A DNA stretch of 64,000 nt from Bin87 sp963665395 (lineage in GTDB: Bacteria > Chloroflexota > Dehalococcoidia > Lucifugimonadales > UBA3495): positions 496,001-560,000 of the forward strand of contig OY762251.1 in assembly GCA_963665395.2 (NCBI GenBank), read 5' to 3'. Of the stretch, positions 49,765 to 58,020 are shown piece by piece. Positions within the stretch are counted from its first letter, which is position 1; each line of letters begins with the position of its first letter. The notes under the pieces are model-generated. The model ran no database searches and was not told the origin of the DNA. It saw only the letters and a program-made list of their open reading frames with translations. Position numbers and translations under genes: made by a program.

Positions 49765-52401
49765 TTACCCCGACCCCGGCGGGCGCGGCGTGGGTGTCCG
49801 CAAGATGTAGAAACTCCTGCTGTAGTCGTCGGCGCCATCGGGATACAGGATGAAAGTGGGTATGACTTCGTTCTCGCGGTAGTTGCCGCAGGGCGATTGC
49901 AGGGAATGGGTCGCGCCCTGGTCCAGGCAGACGTACTCCCCGGGGCTGTCCACCTGCTTGATTACCGTGGCTGAGTAACACGCCCCACGCTCCAGTGGAA
50001 GCTGCGCGCCGGTGCTGGTGATGATCTGGACGAACTTCAACTCGGCGCCGTACCGGCCGGGGTCCCACACGTCCCAGGAAGCCAGGCGGAACCGTCGCGC
50101 CGCCGTCTGGTTCCCCAGGTAGCAACCCTGCAACAGCACCTGGGTTCCCTGTGATGCGTTGGTGATTTTGGGGTGCGCCGGGTGCTGAACGAGTCGCTGA
50201 TGCGGCGTCAGCGTAACGGTCGGCTGCAACGGTGGCGCAGCGGTAGGTGGAAGCGGCGTGGCCGTAGGCGCCGGTGTGGCGGTAGGCAGCGGTTCCGGCG
50301 TCGGCGTGGGCGCCGGGACCGGCGTATCAGTGGCGGCCGGCGCCGGCGGGTCGGTGGGGACAACGGCGGCTACGGGAGCGGGATAGGTGAACGGAACGTG
50401 CTCGGACGGCTCGGAGTGAACCGAATCGCACAGGGCATAGACCCGGTTCTGGAAGGTGCGCCCGTCAACTTCGCTGGAAAAGGGGCCGACCGCCTGATAG
50501 ATTTCGCCGGCGCCCAGCGGGTCACGCCGGCCCCAGTCGGTGTAGGTTCCGTCGGCGCGGGCTTCGCGCGATTCGGTCTGGTATCCGGTGACGGTCAGGT
50601 CGCTGCGGGCCGGGGCGTCCCAACTGTAGATTAAGGAGCGGTCGCCCGCGTTAAAAGCGCCGGCGCGGAAGTTGGTAGGCCGGCCGCACACCGGCTCGGC
50701 CGGCGGCGCAACTGCTGCTGCCGGGGCGGATGCGGGCGTAGCGGTGGGGACTATGACCGGCGCCGACGCCGACGCTGCCACCGACGCGCCGCCTTGGTCG
50801 TTGACTGCGTTGCCGGAGGCCAATGGGGCTCCGATATTGCTGGCGCTGGCCGTATTCGTCGCCGCCGACAAGCTTCTTTCGTAGTTCCAGTCCTGCCACT
50901 CCCGGAACCCGGCCGCGCCCAAACCGCCCAGGATTAATAGGGCGACCAGCGACGCCGCGCCAACCATGGCCCGGCGTCGCCAGACATTGGGACTGCCGAA
51001 TGCGCTGCGGGCGGGAATCAGGAAGACGAAGGCCGCTGCCATGCCGGCCCCCAACCACAACCACCAGGGCCAGACGGATAGGGCCGCTCCAATCAATCCC
51101 AACAAAAACCAGGCGGTGGGGAACGCCGCGACGCCGATAATAATCCAGCGCGTTCTGGTGACAGGCGCCTCGAACAGTCTCCGAACGGGAAAATAGAAGA
51201 ACGCCGCCGACACCAGCATCAGCGACAGCCACAACCAGGGCCGGAACTCGTTGAAGATGAAAAGGGGTATCAACGCTCCGTATCCGATCACTGCCGACAC
51301 CAACAAGGGCCAGGTGGCGGGGATAGAAGCGGGAGGAGTGTAATAGCGCCGCGGCCCCGGCGCCGTTCTTGGCGCGGCTGGAGCTGGCGCGCCCGGTGAA
51401 GCCGGAGTTGTCGCTGTACTCGTCGGCCCTGACCTCGCTGATGACGCGGGCGTCGGCGGCGTTACCACCGCCGGCATTTCCATCAGGGCTTCCACCCACT
51501 CTTCCGGCGTGGGCCGGGGATCCCCCTGGTGCGCCCGATCGAAGGAGCGCAGGAACAGCTCCTTCTGCTGGTCGGTAAGTCTCTCCCAAGCGTCGTTGTA
51601 TGGATCGGGGGCGGTGAGCGCCGGGTCGGCCGGCGGGAACAGCCAGGCGCTGATCCGGTCGCCGGGCAGCGTAACGTCCGGCCGGTTGGTGACGGTGTAG
51701 GGGTGGTAGCCGGTGAGCAGGTGGAAGATGACCACGGCCAGGCCGAAGCGGTCGTGGTTCTGAGTCCGGTTGGCGTAGTCGCCCTGGGCTTCCGGCGCCT
51801 GGAACTCGGGCCGCCCCATGTTGTTAGAGAAGGTGCGGCCGGTGGCCAGATCGGTGAACCCGTAGGAGTCGCAGTCCACCATGGCGATGTCGTTCTGCCG
51901 GTTGACCTCAACGTTCTTCTCGTTCACGTCGCCGATGACGTAGCCGGCGTCGTGAACGGCGCGGAAGCCCAGGGCCAGGTTGCGGGCCATGCGCACCCGG
52001 TCGTCGAGCTGTATCTCCCGGGCTTGCGCCGCCCCGGTGCCCTGGGCCGCCCGGCGGTTGTAGTACTCAACGATGGGTTCCCAGGATTCGCCGGGGTTGA
52101 GCGTGGGCATCGTATAGCCGACGATGATGCCGCTTTCCCGGACTTCGTGCTGGGGCCAGGTGATATGCCAGGTGACGCCCAGGTCGGGTGTGACGGGATT
52201 GCCCACCAGATGCCGGATCTTGGCGTCGGCGTCATCGGGCGTCTTGCCCGGATGCCAGATTTTCACCACCGCGCCGGGGTCGTCATCCACCAGGTGCACT
52301 ACGCCCTCGCCGCCCTCGCCCAGCTTGCGGCCGGGCACGACGGGGTTGCCGCTTTCGTCCACGAAGCGGCGGCCGGCGAGGGGATTTGTTGAGGTGGTCA
52401 T
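49765..52401 (-). CDS. Membrane protein kinase (YegI/TerY-P-type) with C-terminal sensor-like region
   Basis: An 878-residue Ser/Thr-type kinase. The N-terminal kinase domain has a glycine loop (GEGGEGVVHLVDD), Lys in AVVKIWHP, a divergent catalytic loop GDVNEKNVEV (~residue 163) and DCDSYGF in place of DFG. After a Pro/Thr-rich linker (~315-350) come several membrane segments (~370-490), then an extracellular part with an FN3-like domain and a repetitive PT-rich stretch (~700-740). The loop types match kinases of TerY-P triads, and PP2C and VWA genes are upstream. Its first 36 bases are duplicated at 53377-53412. Confidence 0.87.
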   Translation of the reverse strand: MTTSTNPLAGRRFVDESGNPVVPGRKLGEGGEGVVHLVDDDPGAVVKIWHPGKTPDDADAKIRHLVGNPVTPDLGVTWHITWPQHEVRESGIIVGYTMPTLNPGESWEPIVEYYNRRAAQGTGAAQAREIQLDDRVRMARNLALGFRAVHDAGYVIGDVNEKNVEVNRQNDIAMVDCDSYGFTDLATGRTFSNNMGRPEFQAPEAQGDYANRTQNHDRFGLAVVIFHLLTGYHPYTVTNRPDVTLPGDRISAWLFPPADPALTAPDPYNDAWERLTDQQKELFLRSFDRAHQGDPRPTPEEWVEALMEMPAVVTPPTPASSARSGPTSTATTPASPGAPAPAAPRTAPGPRRYYTPPASIPATWPLLVSAVIGYGALIPLFIFNEFRPWLWLSLMLVSAAFFYFPVRRLFEAPVTRTRWIIIGVAAFPTAWFLLGLIGAALSVWPWWLWLGAGMAAAFVFLIPARSAFGSPNVWRRRAMVGAASLVALLILGGLGAAGFREWQDWNYERSLSAATNTASASNIGAPLASGNAVNDQGGASVAASASAPVIVPTATPASAPAAAVAPPAEPVCGRPTNFRAGAFNAGDRSLIYSWDAPARSDLTVTGYQTESREARADGTYTDWGRRDPLGAGEIYQAVGPFSSEVDGRTFQNRVYALCDSVHSEPSEHVPFTYPAPVAAVVPTDPPAPAATDTPVPAPTPTPEPLPTATPAPTATPLPPTAAPPLQPTVTLTPHQRLVQHPAHPKITNASQGTQVLLQGCYLGNQTAARRFRLASWDVWDPGRYGAELKFVQIITSTGAQLPLERGACYSATVIKQVDSPGEYVCLDQGATHSLQSPCGNYRENEVIPTFILYPDGADDYSRSFYILRTPTPRPPGSG

Positions 52402-52404
52402 GGG
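52369..52404. repeat. 36-bp direct repeat, copy at the kinase start
   Basis: Covers the kinase ATG and codons MTTSTNPLAGR (minus strand). It matches 53377-53412 with one mismatch; the two copies bracket the Uma2 gene between them. Confidence 0.88.
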
Positions 52405-52438
52405 ATGCTGGGTTGGGCGGGCTTGCGCTGCCGGCAGC

Positions 52439-53320
52439 CTACCGGCCCTCGCGCAGCCGGTGGAGCTCGGCTTGAAGTTCCTCTACTTGGGCTTCGGCGG
52501 TATCGGCGCGGGCTTCGGCGGTATCGGCGCGGGCTTCGGCGGTATCGGCGCGGGCCTCGGCCGTTTCGACACGGGCTTCAGCCGTTTCGGCCCGGGTCTC
52601 GGCGGTATCGGCGCGGGCTTCGGCGGTATCGGCGCGGGCTTCGGCGGTGTCGGCGCGGGCTTCGGCAGTGTCGGCGCGGGCGGTTTGCGATTCGAACGTT
52701 GGGATGTGCTCCCCCGTGGCCGGGTCGTACAAACCTAGATCGCCGGCCTCCGCCCGCAGGTTCAAGCCCAGGGCCGCGCTGTATCCCTGAAACACCCCAG
52801 GGCTGATTTCTTCCACTGGTATAGGCCGGTAGCGGTCACCCTCCAGCTGGTACCCCCGCAGGGTGAACCTGTAAAACTCCCCTTCGCTGTCAAACAGCCA
52901 GTACTCTCCCACCCGCAGGCCCTCGTAATAATCCTTCTTCTCGTTCAGGTCCGTCCGCGCCGTGTGGCGGGACGCCACTTCCAGGATGAAGTCCGGCGGT
53001 TTGCCCTGCTCGTCAATGACGTACCCGTTGCGCTCCTCGTAGGCGTCCGGGTTCACGTCAAAGGCTACCAGCAGATCCGGGTAGTGGCTGCCGGCCATGT
53101 TGCGGGTGGGGCGAATAACCACGTAGCGCTCGCCGGTGACCAGGGTGGTATCGGGATGGCCCAGGTACTGGGCCAGGTGATGGACGCTGCCGGTGGCGGC
53201 CAGGTGCTTGAAGCTGGTCATGTCGTCGGGATGGCGCTCCGGGATGTCGGGGAGACGGAAGGGGGCCGCCGGGTCGGCGGCGGACGCCGGCGGCGGGTTG
53301 ACGGGTCGCGCAGTGGTCAT
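52439..53320 (-). CDS. Uma2 family protein with long heptad-repeat tail
   Basis: A 293-residue Uma2 protein: YPDLLVAFDVNPDAYEE, PPDFILEVASRHTARTDL and K in KKDYYEGLRVGEYWLFD make the core. From ~residue 215 the tail is nine or ten copies of TAEARAD or close variants (heptads), a coiled coil encoded by 21-bp tandem repeats at about 52480-52690. It interrupts the kinase/VWA operon and is flanked by 36-bp direct repeats, so it looks inserted. Confidence 0.88.
   Translation of the reverse strand: MTTARPVNPPPASAADPAAPFRLPDIPERHPDDMTSFKHLAATGSVHHLAQYLGHPDTTLVTGERYVVIRPTRNMAGSHYPDLLVAFDVNPDAYEERNGYVIDEQGKPPDFILEVASRHTARTDLNEKKDYYEGLRVGEYWLFDSEGEFYRFTLRGYQLEGDRYRPIPVEEISPGVFQGYSAALGLNLRAEAGDLGLYDPATGEHIPTFESQTARADTAEARADTAEARADTAEARADTAETRAETAEARVETAEARADTAEARADTAEARADTAEAQVEELQAELHRLREGR
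52480..52690. repeat. 21-bp tandem repeat coding for heptads
   Basis: About ten consecutive units of the type GCTTCGGCGGTATCGGCGCGG (20-21 bp, some with TTTC or CAC changes), read on the minus strand as TAEARAD. Copy number could vary by slippage without breaking the frame. Confidence 0.85.
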
Positions 53321-53376
53321 AGTGAACCTCCACGGGCGGGGCGGGCGTGGTCAGGCGCAGTAACGATCATACCACT

Positions 53377-53412
53377 GCGGCCGGCGAGGGGATTTGTTGA
53401 GGTAGTCATGGG
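53377..53412. repeat. 36-bp direct repeat, orphan copy
   Basis: A second copy of the kinase start, now leading to no kinase. It lies between the Uma2 gene and the first VWA gene, and probably marks the original junction of VWA and kinase genes. Confidence 0.88.
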
Positions 53413-53446
53413 GATATTGCGCTTGATGCGCTCACCTCACCAGTTC

Positions 53447-54139
53447 CTAAAAGCTCAGGAAATCCTGTTCCGGCAGGCGGATGCCTTCGCCCGGCTGGGA
53501 TTGAGACACGGCGGCTACCGACCGGGCAAGCCATTGGATGGAGCCGTCCAACTGTTCCAGACTCGTCAGCAATTGGGGCGGACGAGGCCCCAATGTCGAG
53601 AGCATATTCATATCGCAATGACCGTCAATGCCGACCCCGAAAATGAAGAAGGCGACGCTGCGGTTTTCCTCCATTTGGAAAATCCGGTCAGCAACCTGTC
53701 TCAATTCTCCGGGAGTGTCAATCGTAGGATAGCCGTCGCCGAGGAAGTAGGCCAGGCTGCGGTAGTAGGCGATGCCGCCATCCCGGTAACTTTGCTTGCG
53801 GGCCTCGATCAGATCCAAAGCTATGTTGATGCCTTTGGAGTAATACTCGGCAGGCTCTATGCCCAGTTCCGGCGGGTGGAAATCAGAGCCGTTGGTGAAG
53901 TCCCGAACCACCCAGGGCTTGTCCGACGCGGCCACTATGGCCACGTCGGCCCTCAGGGCGGTTACAGAATCGTCCCTGATGATTTCGCCAAACTTGACCA
54001 GGGCCTGGTTCACCGTGCGAATTTTGTCGCCGGACATGGAGCCTGAATTGTCCACAATAATCACGATGGAACACCGCGATTCGGGGTTTTCAGCGAATTC
54101 GACTGTATCGTACACGCCTACCGTGTCTTGAATGCTCAT
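53447..54139 (-). CDS. VWA domain protein (first of three)
   Basis: A 230-residue von Willebrand A protein: starts MSIQDTVGVYDTVEFAENPE, with the MIDAS motif VDNSGSMSG (~residue 29), SDFHPPELG and a VSQSQPGEG end. The domain binds a metal and partner proteins. It shares ~55-60% of positions with the next two genes and is less similar to them than they are to each other. Cytoplasmic; no membrane segment. Confidence 0.88.
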   Translation of the reverse strand: MSIQDTVGVYDTVEFAENPESRCSIVIIVDNSGSMSGDKIRTVNQALVKFGEIIRDDSVTALRADVAIVAASDKPWVVRDFTNGSDFHPPELGIEPAEYYSKGINIALDLIEARKQSYRDGGIAYYRSLAYFLGDGYPTIDTPGELRQVADRIFQMEENRSVAFFIFGVGIDGHCDMNMLSTLGPRPPQLLTSLEQLDGSIQWLARSVAAVSQSQPGEGIRLPEQDFLSF

Positions 54140-54154
54140 CGCGGGCCTCCTCGC

Positions 54155-54856
54155 CTAGAAATCCAGGTAGTCGGGCTGGGGCAGGCGCAGGCTGTCGCCG
54201 GGCTGGGATTGGGACACGGCGGCCACGGAGCGGGAGAGCCACTGAATTGAACCGTCCAGCTGTTCCATGTTGGTCAGTTCCACGGCGGTTCGGGGGGCCA
54301 GCTTGTTGAGCTCGGTCATATCGACCGGCTCACCGGGTTGGCCGATGCCGAAAGCGAAGAAGGCGATGCTGCGATTCTCCTCCGCCGCGGCCAGGCGGTT
54401 CGCGGCTTTGGCCAGGTCGCCGGCGTTGTCGTGTTCCGGCATACCGTCGGTCAGGAAGTAGGCCAGGCTGCGGTAGTAGGCGATGCCGCCGTCGCGGTAG
54501 CTCTGCTTGCGGGCCTCGGTAATGTCCATCGCCAGGTTGACGGCCTTGGAATAATTGGTGCCGCCTTTGGTGGTGAGGGTCGGGGCCACGAAGTCGGTGC
54601 CGTTGGTGAAGTCCACGACCACCCGGGCCTCGTGGTCGAACTCGACGACGGCCACGTCGGCCCGCAGGGAGGTGACCGAGTCTTCCTGGATAATCTCCTG
54701 GAACTTGACCAGGGCCTGGTTCACGGTGTTAATCGGGGCAGTGCCCCAACCCATGGAGCCGGACACGTCCAGGATGAGGACGATGGAACACCGGGCTTCC
54801 GGGTTTTCGGCGAATTCGGCCTGGTCGTACACGCCTACCGAGTCTTGGATGGTCAT
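54155..54856 (-). CDS. VWA domain protein (second of three)
   Basis: A 233-residue TerY-like VWA protein: MTIQDSVGVYDQAEFAENPE, MIDAS LILDVSGSMGWGT, then GTDFVAPTLTTKGGTNYSKA with the conserved Thr/Gly-rich loop and SLAYFLTDGMPEHD with the third MIDAS Asp. It lies 15 bases after the first VWA gene. Likely a scaffold or substrate of the kinase and phosphatase encoded in the same operon. Confidence 0.9.
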   Translation of the reverse strand: MTIQDSVGVYDQAEFAENPEARCSIVLILDVSGSMGWGTAPINTVNQALVKFQEIIQEDSVTSLRADVAVVEFDHEARVVVDFTNGTDFVAPTLTTKGGTNYSKAVNLAMDITEARKQSYRDGGIAYYRSLAYFLTDGMPEHDNAGDLAKAANRLAAAEENRSIAFFAFGIGQPGEPVDMTELNKLAPRTAVELTNMEQLDGSIQWLSRSVAAVSQSQPGDSLRLPQPDYLDF

Positions 54857-54917
54857 TGCGGTTCCTCCTGCGGGCTTGGGCGGTTTCGGACGGCGATGGC
54901 GACGTCGTCGCCCCGGG

Positions 54918-55811
54918 CTAGAAATTCAGATAGTCGGTCGGGGGCAGTTGAATGCGGTCGCCGGGCTGGGACTGGGACACGGCGGTCACCGACCGGGAAA
55001 GCCATTGGATGGATCCGTCCAGCTGCGCCATGTTGGTCAGTTCCACCGGGGGACGGGGCGCCAGTTTGGAAAGCTCGCCCACCCCGGTTCGCATGACCCC
55101 GGCGCTGACGCACCGTTCTATGAGCTCCAGCGCGCCGGTGTCCACCAATTCGGCGACCCGGACCAAATTGAGACCCGGCCTGCCTTCGGTTCCGTCCGCG
55201 GCGGCGCCGGCCGCGGTGAGCTGTTCATAGCTGAAGCCAATCAGCTTGAAGAAATCATTAACTCTATCGTCATAGACCATCCACTCAGGGATGCCGTCGC
55301 CCCTCCCGATTATGAAGGAGAAGAATGCGACGCCGCGATTTTCCTCCACTTCGGCCAAGCGCTGGGCCGCCTGGGCCAACTGGCCGGGATCGTCGTCGGT
55401 CGGAATCCCGTCGGTGAGAAAATAGGCCAGGCTGCGGTAGTAGGCGATGCCGCCATCCCGATAGCTCTGCTTGCGGGCCTCGATGAGGTCCAGCGCCACG
55501 TTGATGGGTTGGGAAAAATTCGTGCCTCCCCGTGGGACCAGGACCGGGGCCTCGAAGTCGGCGCCGTTGGTGAAATCATACACCCGGGCTTCGTCGTCGA
55601 ACTCGATGACGGCCACGTCGGCCCGCAGGGCGGTAACGGAGTCTTCCCGGATGATGTTGCGGAACTTGACCAGGGCCTGGTTCACGGTGTCAATCTTGGC
55701 GCCGGCCATGGAGCCGGAGACGTCCAGAATCAGCACGATGGAACACCGTGCCTCCGGGTTGCCGGCGAACTCCGTCTGGTCGTACACGCCTACCGTGTCT
55801 CGGATGGTCAT
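54918..55811 (-). CDS. VWA domain protein (third of three), with ~65-residue insertion
   Basis: A 297-residue VWA protein: MTIRDTVGVYDQTEFAGNPE, MIDAS LILDVSGSMAGAKID, GGTNFSQPINVALDLIEARK and FLTDGIPTDDDPGQ. Compared with its paralogues, it has an extra block after ...FFSFIIGRGDGIPEWMV (MVYDDRVNDFFKLIGFSYE through VELVDTGALELIERC), apparently a new surface element. Its start overlaps the PP2C stop by ATGA, so it is translationally coupled. Confidence 0.9.
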   Translation of the reverse strand: MTIRDTVGVYDQTEFAGNPEARCSIVLILDVSGSMAGAKIDTVNQALVKFRNIIREDSVTALRADVAVIEFDDEARVYDFTNGADFEAPVLVPRGGTNFSQPINVALDLIEARKQSYRDGGIAYYRSLAYFLTDGIPTDDDPGQLAQAAQRLAEVEENRGVAFFSFIIGRGDGIPEWMVYDDRVNDFFKLIGFSYEQLTAAGAAADGTEGRPGLNLVRVAELVDTGALELIERCVSAGVMRTGVGELSKLAPRPPVELTNMAQLDGSIQWLSRSVTAVSQSQPGDRIQLPPTDYLNF

Positions 55812-56629
55812 TGCGGTTCTTCCTTACCGTTGCGGCGGTTTCGGGTGGCGACGGCAATGGCGATGGTTACGTCGTCGGTGGTGCGGGACTGCACGCGCTC
55901 GCCGCTGATGAACGCATGGATCCGGTCGGGGACGGCCTCCGGTTGGTCGGTATTAGCCAGGTCTTGCAGCATGGGGTTCCAGAAACCCAGGAACGCCTCC
56001 CGCTCCGGCATTTTGAGGGCCAGGTTTTGCAGGCCGTCGGTTATCAGCGCCAGGGCGTCGTAATCATAACCCGAAACGTGGCCTACGGAGGCTATTTCGT
56101 GGGGCCGGCTCCGCGACGTGATGAAGGTCGTCTCGTTGGCGTACTCGCCGGTGTGGGCGTCGCACAGCGTCCGGGCCGCCCCGTTGTCGATGTTGAAGGC
56201 GACGACGGCCCCGTCGCCGACCTGGGCCGCCGTCAGCAGCGCGTCGCTGGCGAAGGCGACGATGAGGGTGGACGCCAGTTCCCGGGCCGGAACGTTATGC
56301 CGCTGGCCGTGGCGCTCCACCGCAACTTTGGCCTGCCTGATGGCGTCGCGGGCCAGCGACTCGGCCATGGGTTCGCTGAAAGCGGCCGCCGGCTGCCGGT
56401 TGATGCCGTCGGCAATCGTGGCCACAGCGGCGTTCACGGCAACTTGGGAACCTTCGTCGGATCGGGAGGCCGAACCGGCGCCGTCGGCAACAGCCGCGAT
56501 CACGACCTGGCCATGGCCCACTTCAACCAGCCGGCAGGCCACCGCGTCCTGGTTGGGGATGTTGTCCCGGAGGTGAGAAGCCCCGGCGGCGGTGGCCACG
56601 GCGACGCGCCAATGCTGCTTGCCGGACAT
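55808..56629 (-). CDS. PP2C-type protein phosphatase
   Basis: A 273-residue metal-dependent phosphatase: NIPNQDAVAC, VADGAGSASRSDEGSQ, QVGDGAVVAFNID, LALITDGLQNLALKMP and SRTTDDVTIAIAV supply the metal-binding Asp residues of the PP2C fold in order. It is the first gene of the long minus-strand operon, coupled by ATGA to the third VWA gene. With VWA and kinase genes downstream it forms a TerY-P-type triad; this kind of set is associated with stress and defence signalling. Confidence 0.92.
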   Translation of the reverse strand: MSGKQHWRVAVATAAGASHLRDNIPNQDAVACRLVEVGHGQVVIAAVADGAGSASRSDEGSQVAVNAAVATIADGINRQPAAAFSEPMAESLARDAIRQAKVAVERHGQRHNVPARELASTLIVAFASDALLTAAQVGDGAVVAFNIDNGAARTLCDAHTGEYANETTFITSRSRPHEIASVGHVSGYDYDALALITDGLQNLALKMPEREAFLGFWNPMLQDLANTDQPEAVPDRIHAFISGERVQSRTTDDVTIAIAVATRNRRNGKEEPQ

Positions 56630-56736
56630 CTTACCTCCTTGCTCGTGGACCAGCTCCTTGAGTCGTTACTTACTCCCGTTCACAGTATAAACCACGTGTC
56701 CATAGACTATAGTCGTAGTTCGTCGGAGAAGCCGCG

Positions 56737-57057
56737 TCAGCCGGAAACCGGAGCCGCTCGGTCTCGCGGCGTGAGGGCTTGCCGGATGCGGTCCAGGCTC
56801 ACATCCGGGGCGATGGCGATGGTGGTTTTCGCGCCGGCGGTGGTGGTGATGGCAACGGAGCGGCCGCCGTCGCCGGTATCGCTGAACTCAACGGCGGCAA
56901 TTTCGGTCACCCCCTTGGAGCGGGCGATGTCGTTCATTAGAGCGTCAAAAACCGACGGGTCGTAATCCTCAAGGGATATTTGGAGGTAAAGGATCGCATC
57001 TTCTCCGGTTTCGATGACGTCTGCCGGGTCCCAAGGATATGTTTTGACTTTGGGCAT
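56737..57057 (-). CDS. Addiction-module antidote-like protein, second copy
   Basis: A 106-residue protein: MPKVKTYPWDPADVIETGED, AILYLQISLEDYDPSVFDAL and DIARSKGVTEIAAVEF match the N-terminal half of probable addiction module antidotes. The expected HTH C-terminus (TGLSRESLYKAL type) is replaced by a strand-rich block (GRSVAITTTAGAKTTIAIAP) ending in DRIRQALTP. It follows the frameshifted toxin and is closely similar to the copy at 57376. Confidence 0.82.
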   Translation of the reverse strand: MPKVKTYPWDPADVIETGEDAILYLQISLEDYDPSVFDALMNDIARSKGVTEIAAVEFSDTGDGGRSVAITTTAGAKTTIAIAPDVSLDRIRQALTPRDRAAPVSG

Positions 57058-57072
57058 GGCTACCTCCATAAA

Positions 57073-57358
57073 TCACATAGTGCGCGCCAAGCGGCGGGCG
57101 TTGGCGATGTCTCGGGGTTGAGTATCTTTGTCGCCGCCGGCCAGCAGAAATCAGCTGCTGTCCCCGTTGTGCATAATACACCCGGTAACCTGGCCCGTAG
57201 TCGATACGCAATTCGGATACACCCTCGCCCACCGGGGCGACATCTCCAGGATTGCCCTCAGACGGCCGCCTGACCCGGTTAGTGATGCGCAATTTCGCTT
57301 CCCCGTCGCGCAGTCGCCGGAACCACCGGGAATAGGTTTCGGTAGCGCGGATTTCCAC
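57073..57358 (-). pseudogene. Addiction-module killer (RelE/HigB-like) toxin, frameshifted copy
   Basis: The first part reads VEIRATETYSRWFRRLRDGE and GVSELRIDYGPGYRVYYAQR, as in the intact copy at 57712. After RGQQLI a 2-base loss (CTGATTTCTGCTGG in place of a longer CTGATTATCCTGCTGG) shifts the frame; the true end LAGGDKDTQPRDIANARRLA is readable in the other frame up to the TGA at 57073. The GTG at 57358 aligns with the intact toxin start. Confidence 0.85.
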
Positions 57359-57375
57359 AATCTTACCGGACAACG

Positions 57376-57696
57376 TCAACCGGAAACTGGCGCTGCTTGC
57401 TCCTGCGGCGTGAGGGCTTGCCGGATGCTGTCCAGGCTCACGTCCGGGGCAATGGCGACGGTGGTCGTCGCGCCGCCGGTGGTGGTGATGGTAACGGAGC
57501 GTCCTCCGTCCTCCGTATCGCTGAACTCAACGCCGGCAATTTCGGCCACTCCCTTGGAGCGGGCAATGCAGTCCAGGAGGGCGTCGAAGACGTTCGGGTC
57601 AAAATCCTCGAACGATACCTCAAGGAACAGGATGGCGTCCTCGCCGGTTTCAATGACTTCCGCCGGATCCCATGGGTAGGTTTTGACTTTTGCCAC
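57376..57696 (-). CDS. Addiction-module antidote-like protein, first copy
   Basis: A 106-residue protein: MAKVKTYPWDPAEVIETGED, AILFLEVSFEDFDPNVFDAL, CIARSKGVAEIAGVEFSDTE and a C-terminal GRSVTITTTGGATTTVAIAP. Its first ~60 residues look like the antidote family, while the last ~45 do not carry the usual helix-turn-helix, so DNA-binding autoregulation may be lost or different. It lies 15 bases after the intact toxin gene. Confidence 0.82.
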   Translation of the reverse strand: MAKVKTYPWDPAEVIETGEDAILFLEVSFEDFDPNVFDALLDCIARSKGVAEIAGVEFSDTEDGGRSVTITTTGGATTTVAIAPDVSLDSIRQALTPQEQAAPVSG

Positions 57697-57711
57697 GTTT
57701 GCCTCCTTGAA

Positions 57712-57999
57712 CTACATCTCGCGCGCCAAGCGGCGGGCCATGGCGATGTCTTGGGATTGAGTGTCTTTGTCGCCGCCGGCCAGCAGGATAATCAGCCGCC
57801 GCCCGCGTTGCGCATAGTACACCCGATAGCCCGGCCCGTAGTTGATTCGCAACTCCGATACGCCACCTCCCACCGGCGCAACGTCACCCGGATTGCCCTC
57901 TGCCAGCCGCAAAATCCGGTTGGCGATACGTGTTCGCGCCCCTAGGTCGCGCAGCCATCTATACCAACGGGCGTAGGTTTCGGTAGCGCGAATCTCCAT
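57712..57999 (-). CDS. Addiction-module killer toxin (RelE/HigB-like), intact copy
   Basis: A 95-residue toxin of the 'addiction module killer protein' family: MEIRATETYARWYRWLRDLG, NRILRLAEGNPGDVAPVG, GVSELRINYGPGYRVYYAQR and LIILLAGGDKDTQSQDIAMA. This is the complete fold with the GDKxTQ end. Typical members precede their antidote gene, as here. Confidence 0.9.
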   Translation of the reverse strand: MEIRATETYARWYRWLRDLGARTRIANRILRLAEGNPGDVAPVGGGVSELRINYGPGYRVYYAQRGRRLIILLAGGDKDTQSQDIAMARRLAREM

Positions 58000-58020
58000 G
58001 GCAGCAGCTGACTGCCCCCA

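Noticed and set aside
52480..52690. CRISPR-like regular repeat
   Set aside because: Units are contiguous 21-mers without spacers and lie in a coding frame as heptads.
55748..56965. Plus-strand open frame of 405 codons over the PP2C gene
   Set aside because: Antisense to a well-supported phosphatase with all metal motifs; low-complexity composition.
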